DNA from: Gnetum montanum
Taxonomy: Eukaryota > Streptophyta > Gnetopsida > Gnetales > Gnetaceae
Reading direction: 5' to 3'
Assembly (NCBI GenBank): GCA_015680685.1
Contig: MNCI01005835.1
Coordinates: 532,081 to 596,080, forward strand
DNA length: 64,000 nucleotides
Part shown: piece after piece, positions 44,649-57,737 of the stretch
Layout of the letters: each line of letters begins with the position of its first letter
Position numbering within the stretch: position 1 is the stretch's first letter
The notes under the pieces: generated by a model
What the model saw: the letters and a program-made list of their open reading frames with translations, nothing else
Told to the model about the DNA's origin: nothing
Database searches by the model: none
Translations under genes and position numbers: made by a program

Positions 44649-47600
44649 TTAGGCACACCAGTTGCATGTAGGAGATGCTGAGCATTCCTTCATGTCATCA
44701 CCCTCTGAGTCGCTATATGTGATGCATGGAACTTTTTTCTTCTCGATCTTTCCATAAATGTTTTCCTTAGATATTTCCAAGGAAAGATTGCAAATCCCTA
44801 GGCATGTGTCTATTGTACTCAGCCATGCCCTTCCCATTATAATTGGGAAGTATCCTTTGTCATTGTTTATTTGGATCACCAGGAAATTAGCTGGGTATGA
44901 CCAACCACATATGGTGGTAACAATGTCCTCAACCTGTCCCAAAAGAACAGCGATGGACTGGTTAGCCTGCTCTAGTTGAATATTGCTCTTCTTGAGTGGA
45001 GGTAGGTTCTAGGCTTTATACATTTCTCGTGAGATTAAGTTGACTTCGAAACCTAAGTCAAGAAGAGTCTTATGAGGTTCATTCCCAGTGACTTGGAGAT
45101 ATATTAAGGGACTTCTAGGGTCAGTGAGTTTCCTAGGAAGGTGGCCTACCTTGATCTAGTCAGTAACGGTATGTGTTAGCATAACCATGTGCGTTGGGCC
45201 CTGTTGTTGGTTTGAAGGGAGCTTCGAAGCCTTATTTGTTGGAGGAGTGTGCATAGACTCAACCACTTGTGGTTGTGAGAGCTTGTTTGGGCTTTTGGTT
45301 CTAAAGAAAGGTCTTCTCTTTGTACGGTTGTTAGAACTAGCAGTGGGTTGGAGATTTATAACTCTCATAGCATTACGTTGCTGCGGTTGAGTGGGGAGTT
45401 TCCATTGCATTGTTGGAGTGGGTGGTATTGGAACTATCAGCGTAAGAGTGGCGGATGGATTCGAAGGATGGTATGTATGTGGTGTGTCTCCTAGAGGAGA
45501 AGGAGTCCTAAAATACTCTTGAACTTGGTAGTGACGTCGTGGGGTTGCATGACCCATAGAGTCACTTGGAGAAACTGGCTGCTGCATGTAGTAGCCATAT
45601 GGGTTTGGTTGTCGGTAAGGGTATTGTTGCCTAGGTGGTGGCATCCCCCATGACTGCGGGTGTTGCCATTGCTAATGTTGCCTGATAGGTTGTGGCAGAG
45701 TTCCACTTGGATAATATGTTAACAGTTGGTGGAACTACCTTGGGTTACCTTGGGGATAAGGTAACCTTTGGGGTGCTTGCCTTCTATTAAGTCTTGGGTT
45801 GAGTGAATACACCCCAGACTCTTGTAGATGTGAGATTATTGGGAAACATCCCTTAAGATGGTCATATTGGCATATCTCACATCCACCGTCATTGTCTATA
45901 TCCGAATCCACAACCTCATCAGCGATAGTCATTTTTTCCTTACCCTCTTCATGTGCATGGCCTGAATCTCTCTGCTTTTTCTTATCATGGTCACTACTTC
46001 GTTCCTTATAGTCCTCTACGATTTTTAGAATGGTATCAATTTTACTATCTAAGGAGCTCCATATTTGATCTACCTTAGCCAACACTTCCGTTAATTTTTG
46101 AAGTGGCAAGGTTTTTCTATTCACCAACTCTTCGGGTGGTGACTCATCCTCTTCATCGTAGAATCTCACTCCCCTCTTTCAGAGGGAAGGATCGTGGTTG
46201 TACTCTTCCACACTTTCTCTTTTCCATAGCTCCCCTTCTTCTTTAGCTACTTGCTCCAACAATCGATGAACTTCATGGGACCTAAGTTTAGATAATCTCC
46301 CTTGGGCATATGTCCCAAGGGTTCTTCTAGTTTCATGTCCTAGCCCATCTACGAGGTGGCAGAGTTGATCTCATTGTGCATAACCATGGCCCAGGCAACG
46401 ATGTAGCAATGCATAATATTGGCCCATGGCAGCATCCAAGGGTTCATGATTACCCTGCTTCCATCCTTGGATCTGCTTACGCAAGTTGGACACTCTGGAG
46501 TACGTTTGGTATTTATCGTTAAACAATTCTAGCATTGTACTCCACCTCCTAATGGTTTCCGGTTCTAAAGATCGGTACTAACTTTTTGCTTCTTTTATGA
46601 GTGTCCTAGGGAACAACGTTAACTTCTGCCACTCATTCTCAATATTCTGCAAGGCACAAGCATCGTGGAATGCCTGTAAGTGGTTTTGCGGATCAGCATT
46701 GTATCCCCCTTCGAATCGTGGGATATTATTCATGTCTAGTCTCTTGATCCGACTGTCTTTTTAGTGCCTTGTAGGTATTCTCACTGCCTCCGTGATGTCT
46801 AACATACTCTGGGTGGCAAGTAGGGGTTCATCATGATCATCTCTCTCATGACGTCTATGATGCCTACGTGGTTCCCTACTTTCCCTTCTATGCCTTGACT
46901 CTCTAGAATGCCCTCGTCCTCGCTCTTGACTTTCTTGTCGAGGGTTCTCATTTTGCTTACCCTTACTCTCATCATTGTGCTCTTTATGACTACGTTCGGA
47001 TGTGGAAGGAGAGGGTGAATGATGTGATGAAGGGGAAGAAGAAGGAAAACCATCACTGTGATGATGTTCCTTACCTTCACTTCGGTGGCTACGACCTCGA
47101 TTGTGATGATGATCCGAATGCCCATCCTTGTCATGTGTTTTTGTTCCCTCAGTGAACACTTGGTGTTCATGGGAATCAGAACCAGGGTTTTGTATCATGG
47201 AGCACAGGTTCTGATACCCCACCTCCTCACTATCGTTAGGAGGGGGAACATCATTTCGTGGAGAACCTATTGAGATAGGTTCACCACCCTTAATTTCTCT
47301 TATGATAGGTGAAGCATTACGGGGGCCTTTGCCCTTCAACAATGTGTGGCGACTCTCCTGCCGTAAGTCCCATTGATGTTGCACTTCTATGGGATTGTAA
47401 TCCATTATGTCATAATCTTCTGCAACATATTCAGCATATAGCTGCGTCATGTCTATTTGTGCAAGAGCACGAAGGAGCATGTCAGGGACTACCTGATCTA
47501 GGGATAACACTATGTTACCTTGCAGGTCTCTCTAGCACAGTTGTTCATCCTGATGGAGGATAAAAGTAAAATCGGGTATATACTCATCATGATGAGTATA

Positions 47601-47711
47601 CACTACCTGATACTCTTGAGGAACTGGCAGATTTGGGTTACATATGTTAGACTATCGACTGTCTCTTGTGTGATCCCTAGGTGGTGAAGTGCTTTTATGA
47701 GAAGAAGACAT
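44649..47711 (-). pseudogene. Gag-protease polyprotein of element C, decayed
   Basis: One frame from ATG at 47711 to the stop at 44649, about 1020 codons with roughly ten stops. In order: N-terminal part (with DFTFILHQDEQL); a long Ser/His/Arg-rich region (47170-46830, GRSHRSEGKEHH, HRRESREPRRHHRR); Gag core (46730-46450); a helical part; knuckle CEICQYDHLKGC with Cys replaced by Phe at one place (about 45890); Pro/Gln linker (45640-45400); and protease (45090-44760), where the active site reads LLDLG instead of LLDSG. No frameshift over 3 kb, unlike D. Gag and protease are therefore one polyprotein in this family. Confidence 0.85.
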
Positions 47712-47838
47712 CTTAGTTTAGTTCGGTGTGCTATTAACCATTGTTCAAATTTTTGTCTGATTAACCCTAAGGGTTCGTTTAAGCTTCCCAATGATGTGGA
47801 TGATTTCCTATGTTCTACTTAGCGCACAAACAACGTAG

Positions 47839-47856
47839 TCCCTGGCAACGGCGCCA
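47839..47856 (-). other. Primer-binding site of element C (tRNA-Asp)
   Basis: Reverse complement TGGCGCCGTTGCCAGGGA, one mismatch to the plant tRNA-Asp 3' complement, one base inside the LTR. The best-preserved of the four. Confidence 0.85.
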
Positions 47857-47857
47857 A

Positions 47858-48614
47858 TGATGAGTGGCGAGGTACCCCTACACTCAACCATACAAATACG
47901 AGCGTTACATGCACGATTCGGTCGAACTCCGTAGACTAAGTGCCTACACGCCTTATGGAACACTTAGGTTTAATCGTTTTTTGTCTTCCTAGACTTGTAT
48001 TTTTCACGGTTGTATGGTTAAGTAAGTCTGAGGTATGTGATTTTTATGTCTTTTATGTTTTATCGCCTATGCTAATGAGGTAAAGAGTGAAAAGACTAAG
48101 TAACTAGCTTTAACTAACTAAGTTCTAATGCTTAGCATCAGTATCCGCTCCCACTTACCATTCACACCCTAAACCAATGTAACCTTCTAGGATTACCAAA
48201 CGCTATTCGTTGCTGGGATTACCAAGCGTAATGCACATGCTCGAAGTGGTTGTATTGAATGCACTTAACTATGAGAGAAGGGTTGAGAGAGATTTAATTA
48301 ACTAATAAAATAATTAAATGATGAACAATAAATAACAATAATTAAAGTCCTATTTAGCCTATTCCATGCACTGCAAGGTTTATCCAACAGTTTGTCTTTA
48401 TTGCCGTACACAATTTTGCATTCAGGTACAAAATTGCTCGAATAAAGATCCGTTCACTTTGGAGCTCCTACTGCAAGCACATGGAAATTATTCTATCTCT
48501 GGAGAGGTAAAACTGCTAGAGTTTCGCTAAGGGTCTAGATATAGATGGAGAAAAAAGGGAGAGCCGCCTCTTATTTATAGATTTGACTGTGTGCTGCGAT
48601 ATCGTGTCCCATCA
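47858..48614 (-). repeat. Element C 5' LTR (757 bp)
   Basis: TGATGAGTGGCGAGG...GTGTCCCATCA, flanked on the right by ATTAT. Nearly collinear with 41698-42458; differences are mainly CG against TG or CA. Confidence 0.92.
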
Positions 48615-48619
48615 ATTAT

Positions 48620-50329
48620 TGTAATCGTAACCATCACCATTTATAATAATAATAAATATTCAATATTACCCACCATTTATAATAATAAATATTCATTATT
48701 ATCCACATCGGGCCCTACATGTGAGGGAATACGAAGAGATGAATGGGGAGCCCAAGGGGCAGGGGCGTCAATTGAATAGAGATTTGGCTCCCTTGTAGTG
48801 ACTCTTTGGCTCCCTTGCATGTGGTGCGTGCATGTGAGGGAATACAAAGAGACGAATGGGAAGCTTAGGGATTAGTGGGCATTAATCGAGTAGAGATTCA
48901 ACTCCCCTGCACTAATTCTTTAGCTCCCATGCATGTGGCGCATATAGGTGAGAGAATACGAAGAGATCAAACTAAATTGGCACTGCAACATATATTTGTA
49001 ATGCATATTCGTTCGTGGAGATATAAAAAATCACGTTACAAATGCATAAATAATGTTATTATTATATCATGGGATTTTGTATATTGACATTATTGTTACA
49101 ATGGACAAGATAGGAATGATGCTAACATCTCATTCATAATTATTATATTATAATTATTGTGGAATCCAATAAATGTTATGAGATTATTATAATTAGAGAA
49201 ATAATCCATAATTATAATCTGAGATATTATGGATTATAAGATTCATTCGAACGATAAACATTTCATAATAAATAAAGCCAAGATATGATGAAATATTACT
49301 CATAATCCATAATTTTAGAGATATTATTTATTCATTCATAATGCTAACCCATAATCATTATGTCTCGGTTAGCATTATCCATAAGATATATATAATGAAA
49401 TGATTATAAATAACCAAATTTATTTATGATGAAATGTTTATAATCATTTATGTTTATGATTATAAATATATTATTATATATAACCGAGATTATGAATAAC
49501 CGAGATAAATATAATCATTGGCTCCCTTGCAGTGACTCTTTGGCTAAGGAAGATTTATAAATAATTTGTTATTTATGATTATGGCAAGACATGTGTGTCG
49601 GCAGAGAGCTCGTTGCCATTTTCCTCAACATTAACTAGGATCATCATAGCATGATCTTGCCGGAGATCTTCCTAGGGTCTAGGCTGCCAAAGGTGCATAT
49701 GTTCTTGTTTTTAAAATTTACCAAGTTAACAACCATATCATCCATTAGATTCCATCAATGAAAGAATATGTACATAAAGAAAAGGCCTCACTGCATGCGA
49801 GAAGGTAAGAAGAAATTATCAAATTTGAACTCTTTAAGTCCTCCCAATAAGCAGGAAAAATTGTTAAAATTATGACCAAAGTTAGGATGACATCTCAAAT
49901 TGGCTAATAATTTTCATGTGCTAGAAAAAATGCTAACGCTTTTGCATTTTATTAAAATGCATATTTCAAGAAAAAGCAGTTACAATCGTAACAACTGAAT
50001 GCATCTACTCCATGGTAACTGTTGAATTTCAAAGCATAGCCATAGAAATGATAAAACCTATACAAAATATACAATGAGATAAAGAGAAAATAAACTTACA
50101 AATGTTCTTTTACATTGAAAAAGGGTGTAGAAAAAGAAGATTACTCAAGATAGTTGCAGAAAATTACAATTTCAGAATTCTCTGCCACTCTAGAAAGCAT
50201 TGAAAAAATAATAGAACCAAACTTTGGAATATTTTTACATTGGAAATGCAAATGTATAGGAAGGAATGCTAAGTACTAATGACAGAAGACCTCAGCTTGA
50301 AGTGAAACTATGAAAATTGCACAAAATCA
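48620..50329. other. AT-rich intergenic DNA with minisatellite
   Basis: No gene recognised. Holds a three-copy minisatellite (48721-49010) and an AT-rich segment full of short inverted repeats (49090-49520), then ordinary AT-rich sequence. Confidence 0.5.
48721..49010. repeat. Minisatellite, about 114-bp period, 2.5-3 copies
   Basis: GTGAGGGAATACGAAGAGAT at 48721, GTGAGGGAATACAAAGAGAC at 48834 and GTGAGAGAATACGAAGAGAT at 48949, with CTCCC...CATGTGG between. A detached piece (GGCTCCCTTGCAGTGACTCT) occurs at 49519. Confidence 0.7.
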
Positions 50330-51417
50330 TGGAACTTAGAAAGGGGGGGGGGGAGATGAATAAGTTCCTCAAATAAAAAATCCTTTGAAGCAAAGCACAC
50401 ACCAAATTTAACGTGGTTTCCTAGCTTGGGTAGTCCACACTCAGAGGGTAGTTTGCAAGCACACCTCTGGACTTTCTTGCTCTCAAATGTGGTTTGAAGG
50501 GTACCACACCTTGTACTAGCTCTAAGCTTCGCAACGGAGTGATTTGACACTAAAAATCCACTCAACCCCACAAGGTCCTGACAAGCTTAGAATGTGGTTT
50601 CTAGGATCCCATAACCTTTACAATAGAGCTTTGCTTCGAAATGTTGTGGTGCTAGACCAACACTCACTCCCGTAGGATTCCAAAAAGCTCAAGTAAGATG
50701 CCTTCCTACAAGAAGAACATCAACCTTACAGGGCAAAAATAGAGAACAAAAATCACAAGGAAAGAATGCAACTAAGTTTGCTGATCCTTGCACTTTTAGG
50801 TACAACTCACTTTGACCAATTAAAATAAACAAAAGATTGTACAATGAGGAACAACAATGATTACAATAATTGCTTGATGAATACAATGAAAGTACACAAT
50901 GTTTACCCTTTTCCCAATGAGAATGAAGTCTTCTTATAGCCAATATGTTTCCAAAATCATCTTAGACTTTGTGTAACAGATAGTTAATGATCATTGGAGA
51001 CATCTTCTCTAAGACTAAGATGTCTTTCTACAATGGACCTTCATTCTATAAAGATGTCTTCTTCTAGTAAAAGACATCTTTCTCTCCAGAAAGACATCTT
51101 TTGTTTTCCAAAGAGGTTTTCTCTCGTGCTACCTTCAAATCTGCCAAGACCTCTTCATTTTCTTGGAGATGTCTTCACTTGATAGTAGACATTTGCTCTT
51201 TCTATAAGACATATTCCCTGAAAATAATCCTTCAATGCTAAGGCTTTCTTTTAATCTTTGAAATGAGCTTTGAAGTGTTTGTCCCTTGTCAAAGATCTTG
51301 AACTTCCACATGCCTTCTTGTCTTAACCCAAGTCCTACAAACACACCAATCACACAAACACATAAGCATCCTAGTGCTTCGTTTTTCTTAAAATTTTGAC
51401 ATACCAAAAGGTCAACA
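50330..51417 (-). repeat. Ty1/copia 3' LTR, minus strand (left end tentative)
   Basis: The right end reads GGTCAACA next to ATCTCCTCCTTTTAA, i.e. on the minus strand a purine tract AAAAGGAGGAGA then TGTTGACC, the standard copia PPT/LTR boundary. Towards the left, GGACTACCCAAGCTAGGAAA and a C-run (reverse of 50343-50353) resemble the downstream part of copia LTRs. The end at 50330 (TTCCA) is a guess. Confidence 0.6.
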
Positions 51418-53099
51418 ATCTCCTCCTTTTAAGTGATCTTCAAAACTTAAGAAAATGGGTTAGTAGATATGAAAATATCCAAAAATATCCAATATATTAA
51501 GACATATAAATTCCTATGGTAGCTAGACACTAGGATAAAGAATTGAGGTTCAAGGCTATTCGGTAAAATGTGGAAAATAATGAAATGATGCAAGAACATC
51601 ACACAAAGATATACACCATTTTTCTATAACTTTTTCACAAACTGTCATGTGACCAACTATCCACATAAATATGCAACTATAAAAAAAGAACCATCGGTCT
51701 AGCATCACATCAATCACATATGTGCAAAAACTTCTCCCCTTTATGGAATAAAAATTCTAAGATTTCTCAGTTGTAGCAATACCATTGTCACAAAAGATAT
51801 CCATGGCAACACAATCTTTTTACTCATCTTATAAAAGATATATCATTTTTCAAATAGAGAAATTTCAAAGATATCCATAATGATCGCAAGAATCTTTGGA
51901 AAGTTTAAGGTATATAATCCAACTAATTTCAATAACTCCCTAATAGGCCTCCATAATAGAAATATGAGTACTTCTTGCTTCAGCTTAGACCTTACTAACA
52001 AGAGAGATCATAAATACTCAAGGGAAGATATATTCAAATCAAGTTGTATAGAGATGCAAACAAAAAAAAAATCCATTTCTTAGTAAATTTTTCATAGGGT
52101 TGAAGATGTCAAAACAAATAGGATCTATCCCTTATTGAAATCCAAACTTAAAGCAATGAGTATCAAGTAACCTATCTTCTTGAACCAATAAACTCATTAG
52201 TTAAATCAATATTTCATGATTCCATTAGTACTCAACTTCTTTGAAAGCATCATGAAGATAATTAAATGGTAAGAAAGAAAGGACATGCTTGTAAAAGTAA
52301 AATCAAATTCTCATAAAGAAGGAAAAATACCAAATAGAAACAAGTGAATCCCCACAAATAGCCAAGTAGATTTTTAACAAGATATTCAAATAGTAACCTA
52401 AATATATTACAAGGTAAAATGGTTGTAAGATATCTTAACCAAGATTTAATTCTACTTTTACATTGGATATTGTACCATACCCTTGCATGACATCAATCCT
52501 TGCTCATTTTGGAATGTGATATTTTGCTGTTTGAGTGTTTCTTGGTAAAAGCCTTCAAAGACTCCCCCTACATTGGTGACCTCCAAGATGATGATAGATA
52601 ATTAGGAACAAGCTCCCCCTACACATGTGTAGCTCTTCTTGGGCTTTTAAGATCATATTGTGAATGTCAAGAAAGTAATTGTCTTATATCACCAAAGTAT
52701 TACAATTTTAGAACAATGTTAAGATTAAATGTGGAGACTAAGGTCTCCAATCAGTAACATTAATAGAATTTTTAGAGTAGTATTTACTTAAAATTCATGA
52801 ATTATCACAACAATGGCTAAAATATCCCAAATGACAGGAGCTTAGAAATAGATCATCACAAGAAGTTCAGACCATGCAAGATTGAAAGCAAGCTATAAGC
52901 CTAAAAAGAAATTATTACAAGTGCTACACGACATAATTTCATAAAACCAATTGCATCAAGCTCAAAGTGAATACAAGAGATACTCTAAACAATTATTTTG
53001 ACATCTTGTTGATCTAGACATAAAATTCCATAAGTAATGTAAGCATGAATCAAGAATAATTTGGATTTCTCAAATCATATACTTATAAATTATCTAGCA
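51418..53099 (-). other. Interior of the minus-strand copia remnant without recognisable pol
   Basis: 1.7 kb between polypurine tract and gag; AT-rich, stop-rich in all frames. GTAGGGGGAG motifs (reverse of about 52563-52575 and 52607-52622) look like further purine tracts. No RT, RNase H or integrase motif seen, so pol seems deleted. Confidence 0.45.
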
Positions 53100-54325
53100 A
53101 GCAAGGAGATGAAAACTTATCTTGACTTACCTTGCTTGCAGGTGAGAAGAGAAGATTAATGAAGTTTGAGATGAGGTCCTCTATCATGAAATACCTCCTC
53201 ATCTTTTGGTTCTTTTTCATTTGATCATTTATATTGCCTCTATTTGTTCATGTTCATTAAGGAAGAATCCTTGATTACTTAATGCATCATCTGTCTCTCT
53301 AAGAAAATTTTTTATCCTCCACTTCATTTCATTTTTAGCTATTGTCGCCTACAAAATTTTCTTACCAAAGCCTTTTTGACAAGACCAAGCATCAAAATAG
53401 TTAAAGTTGTAGTTACTACCATAATTTTTACAAACAAATAAAGTATTCTCTTCATGAATGACATTATCAAACCTGACTATGCTTGAGCTTGAACTTGTAT
53501 CCTCCTCTGTGACTTTCTCCATATTCTTTGGCTATTTTTTAAGAGTCTTTTTTTCTTTAACCTTTCTACAATCCTTATTTAAAGAGGTTAGTTGTTAAAT
53601 CTCAGCTTTTATGTTTGAGATTTATCTTTTCATTTTAGTGTGAATAGTTTCTAGCTTAGATATTAAACATTTCTTTGCTTTCCTAAGCAAATAATGTAGA
53701 ACAAGAATCTCTTCTCTATGTTTGCTATACCTATCATCACACTTACCACCTTGTTTAGTCATATGTGAAGAAATTCCATATGTAAGTGCTATGCATATGA
53801 GATGAAAATATTTGGTAGAGTTTCCTACTTCTTCTTCACTTAAAAGTTGGTCTTTTTTAATTCCTAATCATTGGATTTGTTCTTTGGCTAAAACCTTCTC
53901 TCACTAGGACATTTGGAGGCCATATGTTCTCTTCATCCACAAACCCAACATTCTATAGAAGAGAAATCTAAGTTAGAATTCAAAAAAATTTTACCTCTTT
54001 CTTTATCTTTGAACACATTGGATCTTTACTGATATGCCCTCTTGTTTCTTGTTGTTAGTAATCATTGTAGCTTTCTTGAGATAAAGACAATCTCATCTTT
54101 GTTGTCCTTATCATGCTCATTGAGCTACTTCTCCTTGGAGGTAGTCTTTAGAGTAGTAGGTCTTTCCTTGATGGCTCCTTTGCTTATGAGATTCATTTCA
54201 TAAGCAATGAGAGCACTTTGAAGCTCTTCAAATTTCAGAGTTGAGAAATCTTTAATTTCTTCCATAGCCATGACTTTCCATTTGAACTCTAATTGAAGAG
54301 TTTTGATCCTTTTGATGATGACATC
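53100..54325 (-). pseudogene. Ty1/copia Gag, decayed, interrupted by element D
   Basis: Minus-strand reading: EFKWKVMAMEEIKDFSTLKF, EELQSALIAYEMNLISKG (end of the copia Gag domain, about 54300-54190), then a knuckle with CWVCG...HMASKCP (about 53945-53910) and a long charged coiled-coil-like tail down to about 53100. Stops and shifts occur. Element D begins at 54326, cutting off the N-terminal part, which should continue beyond the window. Confidence 0.7.
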
Positions 54326-55131
54326 TGATGAACTGCGATATCACGTACGCGATATCACATCCACCACACGATATCGCATATGCGATATCACGTCCTATCT
54401 CATCTTCTATAAATAAGAGGTGGCACCCTTGGTTCCAAGGCAGTTAAACTTAGACCCTTAGCCAGACTCTTGCAGTTTTGTTATTCCAGAGTTAGAATTA
54501 TTTCTATGTGGCCGTAGTAGGAGTCATAGAGTGAATGGATCTTTATTCGAGCAATTTGTACTTGAGCACAATTTTGTGTACGGCAATAAAGAACAACTTT
54601 ATGATAAACCTTGCAGAATAGATATTAAGCTAATTAGTAATTAATGATTATTTAATGCCTTCCTAGTTAATTAATATCTCTCTCAACCTTCAACCCCCTT
54701 AGTTAAATACACTCAATATGACTGCTTCGAGCATGCATGTAGCGCTTGGTAACCCAGTAACGATTAGCATTTGGTAATCCCAGTAGCATTGCACTCGTTC
54801 AGGATGTGTACGACAAGTGGGAATGGATACTGGTGTTAGGAACATTTAGAACTTAATTAATGAATAGTTAATGTAAGTTAGCCACTTAATTCTCTCTCCC
54901 TCTCCTTTATTAGTAGAAGACAAAAAATACAAAAGCTATAAAAATCATATACCTCAAGCTTACTTAATCATACAATCGTGAAAATACAACTAAGTTTGGG
55001 AAGACAACGATTGATTAACCTTGAGTGTTCCATTAAGGTGTGTAAGCAATTGGTCCTTAGAGTTTGATCGGATCGTGTGTGAAATGCTCCTATTCGTATG
55101 GTTGAGTGTAGGGGTACCTCGCCACTCATCA
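54326..55131 (+). repeat. Element D 5' LTR (806 bp)
   Basis: TGATGAACTGCGATATC...CCACTCATCA. The U3 has four GCGATATC-type units, including a perfect 20-bp palindrome at 54370-54389. TATAAATA lies at about 54408. Confidence 0.9.
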
Positions 55132-55132
55132 T

Positions 55133-55150
55133 TGGCACCGTTGCTGGGGA
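55133..55150 (+). other. Primer-binding site of element D
   Basis: TGGCACCGTTGCTGGGGA, tRNA-Asp type, identical to the B2 site. Confidence 0.82.
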
Positions 55151-55275
55151 CTTAGTTGTTTGTGCAAGGCATAGAACATAGGAAATCATTCATATCATTG
55201 GAATGTTAGAATGAACCCTTAGGATTAATCAAAGAAAGAAAAGACAATAGTACATTGCACACCGAAAAAGACAAG

Positions 55276-57729
55276 ATGTCTTCTTCTTCGCATAAGAGCA
55301 CTTCACTGCCTAGGACTAACACAAGAGGCAGTTGACGATATAATACACGTAACCAGGATCCACCAATTCCTCAAGAGTTTCGTGTGGTATATATTCATCC
55401 TGATGAGTATGTACCCAATTTCACCTTTATTCTCCACCAAGACGAACAATTGCGTTGGAGAGACTTGGAGGGTAACATAGTGTTGTCTCAAGACCGATCA
55501 GTTCCCAACATGCTCCTTCGTGCTCTCACATGAATAGGCATGCCGATTTTATACCTAGAATACATTGCATGTGATCATGACTTAAGAGACTATCATCCCA
55601 CAAAAGTGCAACATTAAAGGGACTTGCGACAGGAGAGATACCATACATCTTTGAAGGGTAAATGGCTCCATGATGCTCCACACGTTTTGAGCAAAATTGG
55701 GGATGGTGAACCTGCCTCAACAGGTTTCCCATGAAACGATGTTCCTTCTCCTAACATTGCTTAGAAGGCAGTGTATTAGAACCTCCACTCCACTACTCAC
55801 AACCCTGGTTCTGATAGCCATGAACATGAAGTATTCCACGAAGGAACATGAACACACGATAAGGGTAGACGTTTTGATTGTGATCATGATCGAGGCTAAG
55901 ACCACTGAAGAGAAGGTAGAAAACACCATCATGGCAATGGTTCTCCTTCTTCTTCACCTTCATCATCATCTTCACCCTCTCCTTCAGTGTCCGGACATAG
56001 TCATAGGGAAACCAATCGTGAGGATAAGGGAAAACGAAGAGAAAGTCATCGACGAGATAGTCGAGAACGAGGACGAGGGCACTCTAAAGAATCAATGCAC
56101 AGAAGAAGGGAGAGTAGGGAACCACGTAGACACCATAGACGCTATGAACGAGATGATCACGAAGAACCCCTACTTACAACAAGGCACCAAAATGATAGTA
56201 GGATCAAGAGGTTAGACATGAACAACATCCCACGATTTGAAGGGGAATATAATGCTAATCCTCAAAATCATTTACAAGCATTCCACGATGCATGTGCCTT
56301 ACAAAACATAGAAAACGAATGGTAAAAATTGAAGTTGTTCCCAAGGACACTAGTGAAAGAAGCTGAAAGCTGGTACCAGTCCTTAGAACCGGAATCCATT
56401 TGGAGGTGGAGTACAATGTTAGAGATGTTTAATGATAAGTACCAAATGTACTCCCGAGTGTCTAACCTATGGAAGAAAATCCAAGGATGGAAGAAAGGAA
56501 ATCATGAACCCTTGGATGCTGCCATGGGTTGCTATTACGCACTGTTACATTGTTGCCCTTGCCATGGTTATTCACAACAGGATCAACTATGCCATCTCTT
56601 GGATGGACTTAGGCATGAAACAAGAAGAACCCTTGGGACGTATGCCCAAGGAAGGTTATCGAAGCTTAGGTCTCATCAAATTCATAGACTGCTAGATCAA
56701 GTAGCCAAAGAAGAAGGTGAGCTACGAAAGAGAGAAAGTGCAGAAGAATACAACCGAGATCCTTCCCTCCGAAAAAGGGGAGTGAGATTTTGTGAGGAGG
56801 AAGAAGAGTCACCACTTGAAGAGATGGTAAGTAGGAAAACTTTGCCACTCCAAAAGTTAACAACAGAAATATCAGCAAAGATAGACCAATTGTGGGACTC
56901 CCTGGATAGTAGGTTTCAAACTGTTCTTAAAATTGTAGAGGAGTCTAGGGAGCAAGGTAGTGACCATGACAAAAAGAAAAAGAGAGAAGTGAAAAATGCA
57001 CATAACAAGGGTAAGGGAAAAATGGCCATCATAGAAGAGGTTGTGGATTTAGACACAGAAAATGATAGTGGCTGCGAGATATGCCAATACGACCATCCTA
57101 AGGGATGTTGCCTAGTGATCTCACATCTACAAGAGTCTGGGGTGTATGCACTCAACCCACGACTAAATAAACGACAAGCACCCCGACTGTTACCTTATCC
57201 CTAAGGTAACCCAAGGTAGTTCCACCAACCTTCAACATATTATCCAAGTGGAACTCCACCACAACCCATTGAGCAACATGAACAGTGGAAATACCCACAG
57301 TCATGGGGGATGCCACCACCAAGGCAACAATACCCATACCGGAAACCTAACCCATATGGCTACTACATGCAGCATCCAATCTCTCCACGTGACTCTGTTA
57401 GTCACGTTACACCACAACATCACTACCAAGCCCATGAGTATTATAGAACTCCTTCTCCTAGGGAAGATAACCCACAAATATACCATCCTTGAAATCCATC
57501 CATAGCTCTCACACCAATAGCTCCATTACCACCCGCTCCAGCAATGCAAGGGGAACTCCCCACTCAACCGCAGCAACGCAATGCCACAAGGGTTATAAAT
57601 CCTCAACCCACTGTTGGTTTTGACAACTGTATGAAGAAAAGACCTTTCTTTAGAACCAACAATCCAACCAAGTCCTTACAACCACAAGCAGTTGAACCTC
57701 TGAACGCCCCCCATCAAAGAAAGCTTTAG
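55276..57729 (+). pseudogene. Gag of element D, decayed
   Basis: Frame from ATG at 55276 (MSSSSHKSTS) to 57729 with stops mostly in the first 700 bp; 56329-57204 is open for 291 codons. Contents: Arg/Ser/Glu-rich linker (56000-56160), Gag core (56220-56500: NNIPRFEGEYNA, HLQAFHDACALQN, WYQSLEPESIWRW, FNDKYQMYSRV), helical part, knuckle CEICQYDHPKGCC (about 57080) and Pro/Gln/Tyr-rich linker (57240-57600). A shift in a C-run near 57708 moves the frame to that of protease and pol. C has no shift here, so it is decay, not a programmed frameshift. Confidence 0.85.
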
Positions 57730-57737
57730 AGCTCCCT

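Larger units (their letters stand above)
41698..48614 (-). mobile_element. C: complete gag-protease LTR element lacking RT/integrase, TSD ATTAT
   Basis: 6917 bp, bounded by LTRs of 761 and 757 bp and by ATTAT on both sides (41693-41697; 48615-48619). Minus-strand order: LTR, primer site, gag-protease frame, deletion junction (about 44405-44425), conserved 3' region, polypurine tract, LTR. RT, RNase H and integrase are absent through the same deletion as in element A, so A and C descend from one deletion derivative that spread. It inserted in AT-rich tandem repeats (TTTATAATAATAATAAATATTC on either side). Confidence 0.92.
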
